A stretch of DNA of 64,000 bases from the NCBI RefSeq assembly GCF_000011485.1, contig NC_005071.1, positions 558,001 through 622,000 of the forward strand. The letters are read 5' to 3'. This document shows, one piece after another, positions 52,874 through 61,699 of this stretch (the first letter of the stretch is position 1; each line of letters begins with the position of its first letter). A program made the translations under genes and the position numbers. The notes under the pieces were generated by a model. That model worked only from the letters and a program-made list of their open reading frames with translations. It was not told where the DNA came from and did no database searches. This DNA comes from Prochlorococcus marinus str. MIT 9313. Lineage in GTDB: Bacteria > Cyanobacteriota > Cyanobacteriia > PCC-6307 > Cyanobiaceae.

Positions 52874-53992
52874 TTAGAGAATATCTGACATCAAGGAGCT
52901 TTCAAGATCAAAGCGAATCGCTTCAGCTGCTTGCTTTTCAAAACTAAGCACCACCAGATCAACGCCCGCCTCCTCAGGATGCCAGGCGTTCTTTGGAGCA
53001 GCCTCAAACCAACTGCTAAGCCTTGGGCCAACCATCTGCAGCTGAAGGGGTAAAGCTTTGCCCGGTAGCCATAAGCGACCTTTTAGGCGTACAACCTGAT
53101 GAAGTGTTGCCAACTCAGGCAGAAGTGCTTCAACCGTAGCCCGATCAACAGAACCTTCAAAGCGCACCACACCACTCACCATCTCCACATGGTTGTGGTC
53201 ATGATGATGATCATCTTCATGATGATCGACATCAATGGAAGCATCGTCGATTAGGTCGTCGCCAAATTGTTTAGGCAAGCTCTTTTGTTGGTCACTATTC
53301 TCTGTCGTACTGAGGCCTAGCACCACAGCTGGATCAACTTGGCCATGACTGATGGGCATCATTGACGTGCCAAGGCGTACCTTTTCAGCAAGTTCGCTTT
53401 TGAGCTTGCGGAGGTCGACATTGGAGACAACATCCGCTCGACTGATCAACACCAAATCAGCAGCTTCCAACTGATCAGTGAACAAGTCTTCAACAGCACT
53501 GAGATGATCAAGGCTTGGATCCTCCTGTCGCTGCCGTTCTAACCCGGCAGGATCACCAACGGGGCTACCCGCTGCGAGGGCTTCACCATCCACCATTGTG
53601 ACCACTCCATTCACATAAACTCGAGTGCGTACGGCAGGCCAGTCGAGCGCTTTTAAGAGGGGGCGAGGAAGAGCAAGGCCACTGGTTTCAACGATAATTC
53701 CATCCAACTTATCCGCCTGTTTCAGCAAGGTCTCCATGGTGGGTAAAAAGTCTTCCTGCACCGTGCAGCAGAGACAACCGTTATTGAGTTCAACGACTCG
53801 ACCATCCAATTCCTCCTCCGGACAAAAGCCACAGCTACGGATTAAATCGCCATCAAGACCAATCGTGCCAAATTCATTGACCATGACCGCTAAACGCTGC
53901 CCCCCATGAGTGAGCAGATGACGTAGCAAGGTGGTCTTTCCAGCTCCAAGGAAACCAGTCAAAACAGTGACTGGTAGACGCTTTGAAATCAA
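52874..53992 (-). CDS. CobW-family G3E GTPase (metallochaperone)
   Basis: 372 residues. The P-loop is GFLGAGKTT (13-21). The metal-binding CLCC motif typical of COG0523 proteins is at 73-76, inside ELNNGCLCCTVQEDF, and the switch region has IIVETSGLALP. The guanine motif, usually NKxD, is SRAD here. A histidine- and aspartate-rich stretch (256-268, HHEDDHHHDHNH-like) precedes the C-terminal CobW_C domain. This looks like a zinc- or cobalt-handling chaperone; cobalamin assembly or zinc supply under limitation cannot be separated. It converges on proX and is divergent from nothing close; the pentapeptide gene lies 24 bases upstream on the same strand. Confidence 0.88.
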   Translation of the reverse strand: MISKRLPVTVLTGFLGAGKTTLLRHLLTHGGQRLAVMVNEFGTIGLDGDLIRSCGFCPEEELDGRVVELNNGCLCCTVQEDFLPTMETLLKQADKLDGIIVETSGLALPRPLLKALDWPAVRTRVYVNGVVTMVDGEALAAGSPVGDPAGLERQRQEDPSLDHLSAVEDLFTDQLEAADLVLISRADVVSNVDLRKLKSELAEKVRLGTSMMPISHGQVDPAVVLGLSTTENSDQQKSLPKQFGDDLIDDASIDVDHHEDDHHHDHNHVEMVSGVVRFEGSVDRATVEALLPELATLHQVVRLKGRLWLPGKALPLQLQMVGPRLSSWFEAAPKNAWHPEEAGVDLVVLSFEKQAAEAIRFDLESSLMSDIL

Positions 53993-54015
53993 GGCAGGTT
54001 TATGCAGGTTGGGAA

Positions 54016-54537
54016 TTAAGAACGACAGCCAAGGCTGTCAAGAGTTTGAGACCCGCTAGCGGCATTGGTGCCGTCTGCTCTGGCGCAAAGCTCATTCTGC
54101 TGGCGACGATCAAGCACAGCATTGCTGAAATCAGCTCCTTCAATCAGGGCATCTTTAAATTGACTCTGCATCAGCATGGCGTTGGTGAAGTTGGCTCCCC
54201 TGAGATCGGCTCCATCGAAACGACTAGCAAAAGCCACCACATTTTCCAAATCAGCTCCTTGCAGATCAGCTTCTTGCAGCTGGCTGCTGTTAAACACCGC
54301 ACCACGCAGATCGGCCTCACTGAGATCAACGCCGCGCAGGTCAGCCTTGAGAAAGTTTTGCTCCTTGAGGTCACGTCCGTGCATGTCTTTGGAGATCTCT
54401 TCAATGGCCTGGCCTCCTCTGAATTCAGGAGGGATGATTGCCATTACAGGTGACTCTGTTAAACCCAACACAAGAATCACAAGGCCACTAAGCAACACTG
54501 CTCGACAACGGTTCCACCAACAGGGAGAGAGATTCAT
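54016..54537 (-). CDS. Exported pentapeptide-repeat protein
   Basis: 173 residues from the Met at 54537. A signal peptide (AVLLSGLVILVLGLTESPVMA) is followed by about 15 pentapeptides of the A(D/N)Lxx pattern (KADLRGVDLSEADLRGA, LQEADLQGADLENV, FDGADLRGANFTNA), forming a right-handed quadrilateral beta-helix. It ends with a Cys-containing tail (NELCARADG and SLGCRS) where a disulfide could form. Lumenal pentapeptide proteins are typical of cyanobacteria and plastids; their role is unknown. The frame is open to 54687, but that runs into the divergent gene. cobW follows 24 bases later. Confidence 0.88.
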   Translation of the reverse strand: MNLSPCWWNRCRAVLLSGLVILVLGLTESPVMAIIPPEFRGGQAIEEISKDMHGRDLKEQNFLKADLRGVDLSEADLRGAVFNSSQLQEADLQGADLENVVAFASRFDGADLRGANFTNAMLMQSQFKDALIEGADFSNAVLDRRQQNELCARADGTNAASGSQTLDSLGCRS

Positions 54538-54616
54538 GAAACTAGAAAATTGCAATGAGCCAGTAGTTTGAGCAGTCACGTTATGGCAATTGCCGGCCAA
54601 TTCACGCGTCATGCCA

Positions 54617-55228
54617 ATGACCCTAAGGGTAGTGGTCCCCCCCCATCCACTGATTGCCCACTGGCTCACATTGCTGCGCAACACCACAACACCGCCAGCC
54701 CTCTATGCCACAGGCTTGGAGGAACTTGGTCGCTGGCTTACCTATGAAGCCCTGCGGGATTGGTTGCCCCACCGCCGTGAAATGGTAACCACATCCCAAG
54801 CAGAAACAGAAGGCACGCTGGTCGAGTCCAATGTGCCATTGCTGAGCATTCCCTTGTTACCCGGGGGCCTTGATCTTTGGCAAGGAGCACGACGGGTATT
54901 GCCCAGTTCACAGCTATGTCTTGGCGGGGTGCCCGATAACATCGAAACCAATGCTGGGGTGATTGTTTTTGTGGATCAGATTGCTAGTGGTGAGCGTTTA
55001 CTAGGCATCCTGAAGCTTCTGCAGACACAAGAAATCGAGGCTCGCCGGCTAAGGGTGATTACTGTTCTGGCATCAAGTCCAGGCCTCAAACAACTTGGCG
55101 AAATGATGCCCAATCTCACGATTCACACCGCTTGCATTGACCCCGACCTCACAGAAGATGGTGAGATCAGTCCAGGCATTGGTAATCCGGTTTTGCGACT
55201 AAACACCAGAACTGCAGGTACGACCTAG
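54617..55228 (+). CDS. Uracil phosphoribosyltransferase homologue, active site altered
   Basis: From the ATG at 54617, 203 residues align by eye with UPRT: an N-terminal VVVPPHPLIAHWLTLLRN, LTYEALRDWL and a C-terminal THTACIDPDLTEDGEISPGIGN. UPRT converts uracil and PRPP to UMP. The PRPP loop, normally DPMLATGGS, reads VDQIASGERLLG here, and the final GDAGDR is GNPVLR, so PRPP binding is doubtful. It may have a changed substrate or be regulatory. A TTG at 54590 would add nine residues. It is divergent from the pentapeptide gene and 24 bases before a small gene. Confidence 0.72.
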   Translation: MTLRVVVPPHPLIAHWLTLLRNTTTPPALYATGLEELGRWLTYEALRDWLPHRREMVTTSQAETEGTLVESNVPLLSIPLLPGGLDLWQGARRVLPSSQLCLGGVPDNIETNAGVIVFVDQIASGERLLGILKLLQTQEIEARRLRVITVLASSPGLKQLGEMMPNLTIHTACIDPDLTEDGEISPGIGNPVLRLNTRTAGTT

Positions 55229-55252
55229 ACTTTCAAAACTGATCCAGCATCT

Positions 55253-55546
55253 ATGGGCCAGCATCGTGAGCCGGCAACCGGCAGCCTCACCTCATTGATC
55301 AGCGGAGCCGTACTCGGCGCTGCAGGACTTGCCTGGTGGCTTTTTTCTGAGGCAGAGCGTCGGCAACGCAGTCGCCACCAACGCGCCATGCTTCACGCTC
55401 CTCGCATGCAGGACGGATCAGAGGCCCTGGAGGCCATCTCGCATCCCCAGAACAACAGCCAGCACCTGGAACATCGAGTCGAACAACTCAATGCCGCCAT
55501 TGCAGATGTGCGCAGACAGCTTGAAGATCTAGGGGCGCGGACCTAA
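55253..55546 (+). CDS. Small membrane-anchored coiled-coil protein
   Basis: 97 residues. After a polar start, one membrane helix ([19 protein letters not shown]) is followed by a basic stretch ([10 protein letters not shown]) and a C-terminal helix with heptad-like leucines ([22 protein letters not shown]) that could form a coiled coil on the cytoplasmic side. No family is recognised. It lies between the UPRT homologue and ilvD on the same strand, so it is probably in one transcript with them. Confidence 0.65.
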   Translation: MGQHREPATGSLTSLISGAVLGAAGLAWWLFSEAERRQRSRHQRAMLHAPRMQDGSEALEAISHPQNNSQHLEHRVEQLNAAIADVRRQLEDLGART

Positions 55547-55586
55547 GAGCTCGGTAAGTTGGCGACTGAGTGCCCCAGTCGCCACC

Positions 55587-57257
55587 ATGCTCAGATCCGC
55601 CGCCATCACAAAGGGAACTCAACGCTCTCCCAACCGAGCCATGCTTCGCGCAGTGGGCTTTGGCGACGAAGACTTCAATAAACCAATCATCGGTATAGCC
55701 AACGGCTACAGCACGATCACTCCTTGCAACATCGGTCTTAATGACCTGGCGCGACGTTCAGAAGAAGCAGCCCGCCAGGCCGGTGCAATGCCCCAGATGT
55801 TCGGCACCATCACTGTCAGTGATGGCATCTCTATGGGCACCGAAGGGATGAAATATTCCCTGGTAAGTCGCGAGGTGATTGCTGATTCGATCGAGACAGC
55901 CTGCAACGCCCAAAGCATGGACGGCGTACTAGCAATCGGTGGCTGTGACAAAAACATGCCTGGAGCGATGATCGCCCTGGCCCGAATGAACATCCCAGGT
56001 GTCTTTGTCTATGGCGGAACGATCAAACCAGGAAAATTGGCTGACCGCGACCTCACTGTAGTCAGCGCCTTTGAAGCTGTTGGTCAGCATGCCAGTGGCA
56101 AGATAAATGAGGAGCAACTCACCGCTATCGAGAAGAACGCTTGCCCAGGAGCAGGAAGTTGCGGTGGCATGTTTACAGCCAACACGATGTCAGCCGCTAT
56201 TGAAACATTGGGATTGAGTTTGCCTTACAGCTCAACGATGGCTGCAGAGGATGAGGAAAAAGCAAATAGCGCAGCCCGTAGTGCTGAAGTGCTTGTGGAT
56301 GCCATTAAGGCAAATATCTGTCCCCGCGATCTACTCACCAAGAACGCATTTGAAAACGCGATTAGCGTTGTCATGGCAGTGGGCGGCTCCACCAATGCAG
56401 TTCTGCATCTGCTTGCGATTGCCCGTAGCGCAGGCGTAGACCTTTGCATCGATGACTTCGAGCGCATCCGCCAGCGTGTACCGGTGATTTGTGATCTAAA
56501 ACCCAGCGGCCGTTACGTGACTGTTGATTTGCATAACGCAGGCGGCATTCCCCAAGTGATGAAACAGTTGCTTGATGCAGGCTTACTTCATGGAGACTGC
56601 CGCAATGTGGAAGGTAAAACCTTGAGAGAACTGCTCAAGGATGTGCCATCCGAGCCTTCAGCAGAGCAAGACGTCATTCATCCCCTCTCGAAACCGGTCT
56701 ATGCCAAGGGGCACCTGGCGATCCTTAAAGGCAATCTGGCCAGCGAAGGATGCGTGGCCAAGATAAGCGGGATCAAAACCCCAGTACTTACTGGACCTGC
56801 AAGGGTTTTTGAAAGCGAGGAGGCCTGCCTTGCTGCCATTCTCAACAACAAGGTGAAGGCGGGAGATGTCGTCGTCATACGTAACGAAGGCCCGGTTGGC
56901 GGGCCTGGAATGCGAGAGATGCTTGCTCCTACATCTGCCATCGTCGGTGAAGACCTTGGCGACAAGGTGGCCTTAATCACAGATGGACGCTTCAGCGGAG
57001 GTACCTATGGTTTGGTGGTGGGCCATGTGGCACCGGAAGCAGCCGTAGGCGGCATGATTGGCCTTGTGCAGGAAGGCGACAGCATCACCATCGATGCCAA
57101 TCAACTGCTGATCCAACTCAATGTCGAGAAGGATGAATTGGAGCGTCGCTCCAGCGCATGGGAAAAAACACAGCCGCGTTATCAAACAGGAGTTCTCGGT
57201 AAATACGCCCGAATGGTGAGTAGCGCCAGCAATGGTGCTGTCACCGACCAGCCCTGA
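55587..57257 (+). CDS. ilvD: Dihydroxy-acid dehydratase
   Basis: Iron-sulfur dehydratase of valine, isoleucine and leucine synthesis. It is 556 residues. Three cysteines that hold the cluster are in [22 protein letters not shown] (two here). [20 protein letters not shown] marks the active-site strand near the end, and [16 protein letters not shown] is typical of the N-terminal domain. Several of these features are shared with 6-phosphogluconate dehydratase, but the length and cysteine pattern fit IlvD. It is the main enzyme gene of a short rightward unit. Confidence 0.96.
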   Translation: MLRSAAITKGTQRSPNRAMLRAVGFGDEDFNKPIIGIANGYSTITPCNIGLNDLARRSEEAARQAGAMPQMFGTITVSDGISMGTEGMKYSLVSREVIADSIETACNAQSMDGVLAIGGCDKNMPGAMIALARMNIPGVFVYGGTIKPGKLADRDLTVVSAFEAVGQHASGKINEEQLTAIEKNACPGAGSCGGMFTANTMSAAIETLGLSLPYSSTMAAEDEEKANSAARSAEVLVDAIKANICPRDLLTKNAFENAISVVMAVGGSTNAVLHLLAIARSAGVDLCIDDFERIRQRVPVICDLKPSGRYVTVDLHNAGGIPQVMKQLLDAGLLHGDCRNVEGKTLRELLKDVPSEPSAEQDVIHPLSKPVYAKGHLAILKGNLASEGCVAKISGIKTPVLTGPARVFESEEACLAAILNNKVKAGDVVVIRNEGPVGGPGMREMLAPTSAIVGEDLGDKVALITDGRFSGGTYGLVVGHVAPEAAVGGMIGLVQEGDSITIDANQLLIQLNVEKDELERRSSAWEKTQPRYQTGVLGKYARMVSSASNGAVTDQP

Positions 57258-57268
57258 ACTCTGATCAA

Positions 57269-57712
57269 CTAGCTCTGCTCAGGCAAAACCAGCAGTGCTC
57301 TCAACCTACGAGCGAACGCTTCCAATGGTGCTCCATCCTCAGGCGGCTGACAGCGTTGGCCACTGTTGCCATCCATCCACACGGGATGCTGTCCTTGCCA
57401 AAGCATTGGACGGTCAGGCAATTCACACCAAGTCAACATCAGATTTAGATCGTTGCCGCTGCGATAGATCTCAAGTTCAAGGTCATGCTCTGGAAGGCGG
57501 TCACCTTCTCGGTTTCGGCATTCAATACGAACAATGAGATCAACAGATTGAGCCGATATTAGATCGAGCGTAGATCCAGGCTTCTGATCATCGACATCAG
57601 CAACATCTGTGAGCACAACAGCATGAAGCCAGGGCTTTAAACAGACATCAGCCGCTGAGGCCACGAGGACCGACCAATTTTGCGCAGTCTGTTGGATTTC
57701 ATTGCCTGTCAA
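57269..57712 (-). CDS. Hypothetical protein, 147 aa
   Basis: A soluble, mixed strand-helix protein. Notable segments are SWSVLVASAADVCLKPWL-like start (NWSVLVASAADVCLKPWLHAVVL), LISAQSVDLIVRIECRNREGDRLPEHDLELEIYRSG, and WCELPDRPMLWQGQHPVW. The repeated tryptophans and strands suggest a compact beta fold. I recognise no family. It converges on ilvD, 11 bases from its end. Confidence 0.65.
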   Translation of the reverse strand: MTGNEIQQTAQNWSVLVASAADVCLKPWLHAVVLTDVADVDDQKPGSTLDLISAQSVDLIVRIECRNREGDRLPEHDLELEIYRSGNDLNLMLTWCELPDRPMLWQGQHPVWMDGNSGQRCQPPEDGAPLEAFARRLRALLVLPEQS

Positions 57713-57927
57713 GGCTCTTAGCTGAATCTAGGAGGTGAAAAAATCTTAGGCTATTTCTAAGCAAGATTTGACGATTGAAAGGAAGTCAATCACTATGCTG
57801 AATTGATGATCTATCCCTAATGGATTCAATAATACATTTGATTAGGGCCTGAATTTGATTAGGTAAATAAATACCAAATCCTCTGAATGTATATGGCCAT
57901 TTTGAAGACTAAAAAATTTGCAATGAA
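57713..57927. other. Intergenic region
   Basis: 215 bases, AT-rich, no gene seen. It should contain the promoter of the leftward hypothetical gene at 57269 and the end of the CIA30 transcript. Confidence 0.45.
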
Positions 57928-58497
57928 TCAGTGAATTGCTTTGATCGAGCGCAGTAAAACTCGAATTGGGCCAGGGCGGAATTCTGGGTTTAGTTCTCCT
58001 GGCTGACCAAATTTAGAATGCAATAATTGCACTTGGTTGATACTTGATGCATCAAAGCGAATCAAGCGCAGAGGCATAGCCAAAGGCTGGGCAAGCACCG
58101 TAGGTTTCAGTGTGCTGAATGGGATCTCAATGGATGTAGTACCAGAAGTCTTAGTCGGCAACTGAGCGACCCATCGCAAACCACCATAAAAACGCTCAGT
58201 GAGGCCAAAGAGCCCACTACGAGAGCCGAGTGCAAGCTTTAGGGTGCGACCGTCTCCATTCACCTCCACCTGTAAGGCTCGATAGCTGGAAAGATCAAGA
58301 GGGGGGGTCAAAAGGGGTGAACGGCAACTGACAAAGCCACCATCCTGTTCAACAAGTTCTCCTTCTAGGATCAGGCCCTCGGAGGTCACTCGACAGGCAG
58401 CTTGGCTGGATCCGCCCATAATTGTGTCGTTCAAGCTAGACCAGGAGTTGAAGTCGTTCAGTTGAACCTGAACAGAGGCTTCGGGCATTAGATCCAT
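57928..58497 (-). CDS. CIA30/NDUFAF1-family protein
   Basis: 189 residues forming a galactose-binding-like beta sandwich. It has NDFNSWSSLNDTIMGGSSQA at the start, the family hallmark (W-x-x-x-NDxxMGG-S), and GLILEGELVEQDGGFVSCRSP following it, then a central ALQVEVNGDGRTLKLAL. Mitochondrial CIA30 helps assemble respiratory complex I; the cyanobacterial form could assist NDH-1 or another complex, but this is inference. The length fits a bare CIA30 domain. It is a lone gene. Confidence 0.88.
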   Translation of the reverse strand: MDLMPEASVQVQLNDFNSWSSLNDTIMGGSSQAACRVTSEGLILEGELVEQDGGFVSCRSPLLTPPLDLSSYRALQVEVNGDGRTLKLALGSRSGLFGLTERFYGGLRWVAQLPTKTSGTTSIEIPFSTLKPTVLAQPLAMPLRLIRFDASSINQVQLLHSKFGQPGELNPEFRPGPIRVLLRSIKAIH

Positions 58498-58677
58498 GAT
58501 TTGCCAACAATCTATTTACCTTATAGTTTTTCTCTTGGCTCATCATTCATTTCTTTAAGGTTAGACATTGATCCTTGAGAGAATTGCATTATTGAGATAT
58601 CGATGAAATGCCTGAGCATTAAATACTTCTTAAAAAAACTGCTCTAAGGCGGGCTTTGGCTGATTAGCGGAGGTTTC

Positions 58678-59027
58678 TTAATAGCAAGGACCCAATGATG
58701 TACAACCAGGCTGTGTATCGAATTCGTGATTATCCCCTCCGGTTTGACTGTCTGGGCCGAGAGGGCAATCTGGACCTGAGAACATCCCATCAGGACACTG
58801 GTGATCGTGCTTCCGCTGAGCACGGCGTTCTTTATGGGCTTCACGCTGTGCTGGTCGGTCTGCTTTTGCGCCTCCAGAAATTTGGGAAAACTGATCAAGA
58901 GTTCGTAATTTGTTTGTTATTGGTTTCAAGTGGTAGCGAGGTTGTTGATTCCTTCAGCAAACACACCATTTCTAAAAAGTTGGTCCATACGATATCTAAA
59001 TTCATTGTCTCTTTTGAGGTTAATCAC
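58678..59027 (-). pseudogene. Gene split by an apparent single-base frameshift
   Basis: Reading leftward, one frame from a GTG at 59027 gives VINLKRDNEFRYRMDQLF, then NGVFAEGINNLATT and stops at 58926-58928. The next frame, open from a TTG at 58929, continues KPITNKLRTLDQFSQISGG and runs 83 codons to a Cys/Pro/Gly-rich end (CPDGMFSGPDCPLGPDSQ). One inserted T at about 58927 would join them into one smooth protein of about 117 residues: polar helical start, a basic middle (REAHKERRAQRKHD), and a C-terminus with four cysteines. It is either a recent pseudogene or a sequencing error. I recognise no family. Confidence 0.5.
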
Positions 59028-59383
59028 GATATCTAGGATAACTCTAAAGAATGAAATTAATACTTTAAGTGGTTATTTTAGTTGAATATTTAGTTGAACT
59101 CCTTGCGAAACACCCTAGGCTGGACTGATTGCGTAGATGAGATATTTCACCTGCTCACGGATCAATTGCGCCAGTCAAAGGCTGGCTAAAGTAGCTACAA
59201 CTGTAAGAAATCATTGTTGCAACCAAGTTGCAATAAAGCCTTAAGAATACTGACCTTGATGTCTTTAACATTTTTAGATGTAAGTAAAGTCATTGATCTG
59301 CAATTAATGCTGAATTTATATTTGTAGATATTGGAAGATAATGCAAGCAATAATGAACAAGAACACTTCTCAAGAGTGCATCA
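59028..59383. other. AT-rich intergenic region
   Basis: 356 bases, no gene. It has a hairpin (GCCAG, seven bases, CTGGC at 59170-59186) and a perfect inverted repeat at 59217-59233. pgl ends at 59384. Confidence 0.45.
59217..59233. repeat. Perfect inverted repeat TTGCAAC-CAA-GTTGCAA
   Basis: Seven-base arms around three bases in non-coding DNA downstream of pgl. Its form fits a dimeric regulator site, though no gene start is near except the disrupted frame upstream at 59027. Confidence 0.35.
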
Positions 59384-60094
59384 TTATCCGAGTAAGGCGG
59401 CCTCATCTGCCAAGACCAAAATCGGTGAACGAGGTTGAACCAAGCGGGCAGGCGTGCGTTCAGCTGATTCAGCAGAATCTAATAAGCGCTTCAGGGCAAC
59501 CTGCTTCCCTACACCACTCACAAGAAAGATCACTTCGCGTGCAGAGCTGAGCACCGGTGCGGTGAGAGTGATTCTTTCTAAACCTTTCCCTTTACCGACA
59601 GTAGCCCAGCGATCAACAACGGCGGGGGCATCCGTTCCTGGAAAAAGAGAGGCTGTATGGCCATCTTCACCAAGTCCTAAAACCATTAGATCAAACACCG
59701 GCGGATCACCTGCACAGGTTTCCTGCACGAGCTTCGCGTAGGCCTCGGCACTGGCCTCAGGGTTTGGCAGCTCCACCGTTGGCACGGGATGAAACGCAGC
59801 CTGCGATCCTGGGCCTTCAGCAAGAAGTGTCGTACGAAGCATGCGGGCGTTACTGGCGTCATCCCTGGCATCAACCCAGCGCTCATCCCCCAGAAAAACA
59901 TCAACACGATCCCAGGGCAGTCGCTCCTGACCAAGCAACCTATAAGCAATAGCGGGAGTGCTCCCTCCCGAGAGAGCGATCTGAACGCGATCACGCTGAT
60001 CAAGTACCAGATCAATATGAGATGCGAGCTTCTGGGCGGCGCGACGTGCCAGATCCTCAGGGTCGCTCGCTCGCTCAACTTTGTAGGTCGTCAT
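59384..60094 (-). CDS. pgl: 6-phosphogluconolactonase
   Basis: Hydrolyses 6-phosphogluconolactone in the oxidative pentose phosphate pathway, the main night-time NADPH source in cyanobacteria. From the Met at 60094 it is 236 residues. IALSGGSTPAIAYRLLG binds the phosphate, DVFLGDERWVDARDDASNARM is the family signature, and FDLMVLGLGEDGHTASLFPG is the GLGEDGH active-site loop. A clear GAGGAG ribosome site precedes this ATG, which decides the start over an open extension to 60145. It follows gnd by 10 bases. Confidence 0.94.
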   Translation of the reverse strand: MTTYKVERASDPEDLARRAAQKLASHIDLVLDQRDRVQIALSGGSTPAIAYRLLGQERLPWDRVDVFLGDERWVDARDDASNARMLRTTLLAEGPGSQAAFHPVPTVELPNPEASAEAYAKLVQETCAGDPPVFDLMVLGLGEDGHTASLFPGTDAPAVVDRWATVGKGKGLERITLTAPVLSSAREVIFLVSGVGKQVALKRLLDSAESAERTPARLVQPRSPILVLADEAALLG

Positions 60095-60104
60095 CACGAT
60101 CTCC

Positions 60105-61523
60105 TCAGTCCAGCCACTCAGTATGGAAGGTTCCTTCTTTGTCAACCCGCTGGTAGGTATGTGAGCCGAAGCAATCGCGCATGGCCTGCACCAAATTCTG
60201 TGGTAATCGTGCCGTGCGATAGCTATTGATGTAATCGAGCGTGCTGCTGAAGCAAGGCACTGGGATACCGGCTTCAGCTGCGCCGGCTACCACCTTTGCT
60301 AGGCCCGGCAGGCGACGGTTCACTTGCTCAGCGAACCAAGGATCGATCAACAAGTTGGAAAGCTGAGGGTCAGCATTAAAGGCATCCTGGATGCGCTTCA
60401 GCAGACGGGACCTGATGATGCAGCCACCCTTCCAAATCTGCGCGATGGAGGGCAAATGCAAGTTGTAGTTGTATTCAGCAGAAGCTATACGCAGTAGCTC
60501 CATGCCCTGCGCGTAACTAGCCATGCAAGACAACACGACGGCGTCCATGAGCGGTGCCATGCCATCTGCGGAACTACCAAGATCAAATGGTTTGATCGCT
60601 GACCCATGCAAAATCTGCTCAGCGGTAATTCTTTGAGGCTTCATTGAGCTCATCACACGGCCATTTAGAGAGGCGTAAATGGTTGGCACTGAAGCTCCTA
60701 ACTCCAAGGCACTGACAACGGTCCATAGACCAGTTCCCTTCTGGCCTGCCTGATCCATAATTTTCTCAACAAGGTCACTTCCATCGTCAGGATCCTTGGT
60801 GCGCAAACATACTTCGGTGATCTCAACCAGATAAGAAGAGAGCTCTTCTGTGGCATTCCATTGCGCCAAGACATCAGCCATCTGGGTACCGGTCATGCCA
60901 CCAACACGCTTCATCAGGTCATAGGCCTCAGCAAGAATCTGCTCAATGCCGTACTCGATCCCGTTGTGGACGGTTTTAACGAAATGCCCAGAACCTCCAG
61001 GACCGATGTAGGTCACACAGGGACCATCCTCAACTTGGGCAGCCATCTTGCAAACAAGGCTCTCAATCGCCTCATAGGAGGTTTTTGTTCCGCCTGGCAT
61101 CATGCTCGGCCCTTCAAGTGCACCCTTAGCCCCACCGGAGACACCCATCCCGATATATCCAAAGCTTTTGCTCTCTAACTCGGCGACACGTCGCTCGGTA
61201 TCACGAAATTCGGAATTTCCACCATCGATGAGTAGATCACCTTCCTGCAGATAAGGGGAGATCTGTTCAATAACAGCATCAATAGCCGAACCTGCCTTGA
61301 TCATCATCAGAATTCGACGGGGTCGTTCGAGCTTGTCGACGAAATCTTGAAGGTCCTTGGCACCCTGAATGGCTTTATCAGACCCAAGCCCTTTAAGGAA
61401 CTCCTCTGTTTTGGCGTAGGTGCGGTTGTAAACGACACTAGAAAAACCATTGCGCTCTGCATTGAGCACAAGGTTTTCGCCCATCACGCCAAGACCGATC
61501 AAACCGAAATGTGCCTTGGACAT
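60105..61523 (-). CDS. gnd: 6-phosphogluconate dehydrogenase (decarboxylating)
   Basis: NADP-dependent enzyme that makes ribulose-5-phosphate and the second NADPH of the oxidative pathway. From the Met at 61523 it is 472 residues, normal for the long form. FGLIGLGVMGENLVLN is the NADP loop with NRTY following, MGVSGGAKGALEGPSMMPGG binds the substrate, and HFVKTVHNGIEYG carries the catalytic lysine. The C-terminal part has the RDYFG-like YQRVDKEGTFHTEW end. It precedes pgl by 10 bases in one leftward unit with glgC upstream. Confidence 0.96.
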   Translation of the reverse strand: MSKAHFGLIGLGVMGENLVLNAERNGFSSVVYNRTYAKTEEFLKGLGSDKAIQGAKDLQDFVDKLERPRRILMMIKAGSAIDAVIEQISPYLQEGDLLIDGGNSEFRDTERRVAELESKSFGYIGMGVSGGAKGALEGPSMMPGGTKTSYEAIESLVCKMAAQVEDGPCVTYIGPGGSGHFVKTVHNGIEYGIEQILAEAYDLMKRVGGMTGTQMADVLAQWNATEELSSYLVEITEVCLRTKDPDDGSDLVEKIMDQAGQKGTGLWTVVSALELGASVPTIYASLNGRVMSSMKPQRITAEQILHGSAIKPFDLGSSADGMAPLMDAVVLSCMASYAQGMELLRIASAEYNYNLHLPSIAQIWKGGCIIRSRLLKRIQDAFNADPQLSNLLIDPWFAEQVNRRLPGLAKVVAGAAEAGIPVPCFSSTLDYINSYRTARLPQNLVQAMRDCFGSHTYQRVDKEGTFHTEWLD

Positions 61524-61699
61524 CGCCAGTGAAACGATCAACTGGCGTCAGTGTGACCACAGCAACTCCAATCTGCTGTGATCTGTACGGCTATGTCAGG
61601 GTTGAACCATCCTCGCTGTAGATAAGAAACCGTAGAGATCATTACCAAAATTTCCCAAAAAACTACTTGGATCTTGTGTTGATTCAGCCTCGGGCAGGA

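Noticed and set aside
58695-59036. 113-codon + frame
   Set aside because: It is the antisense of the frameshifted minus-strand gene, which has better composition and continuity across frames.
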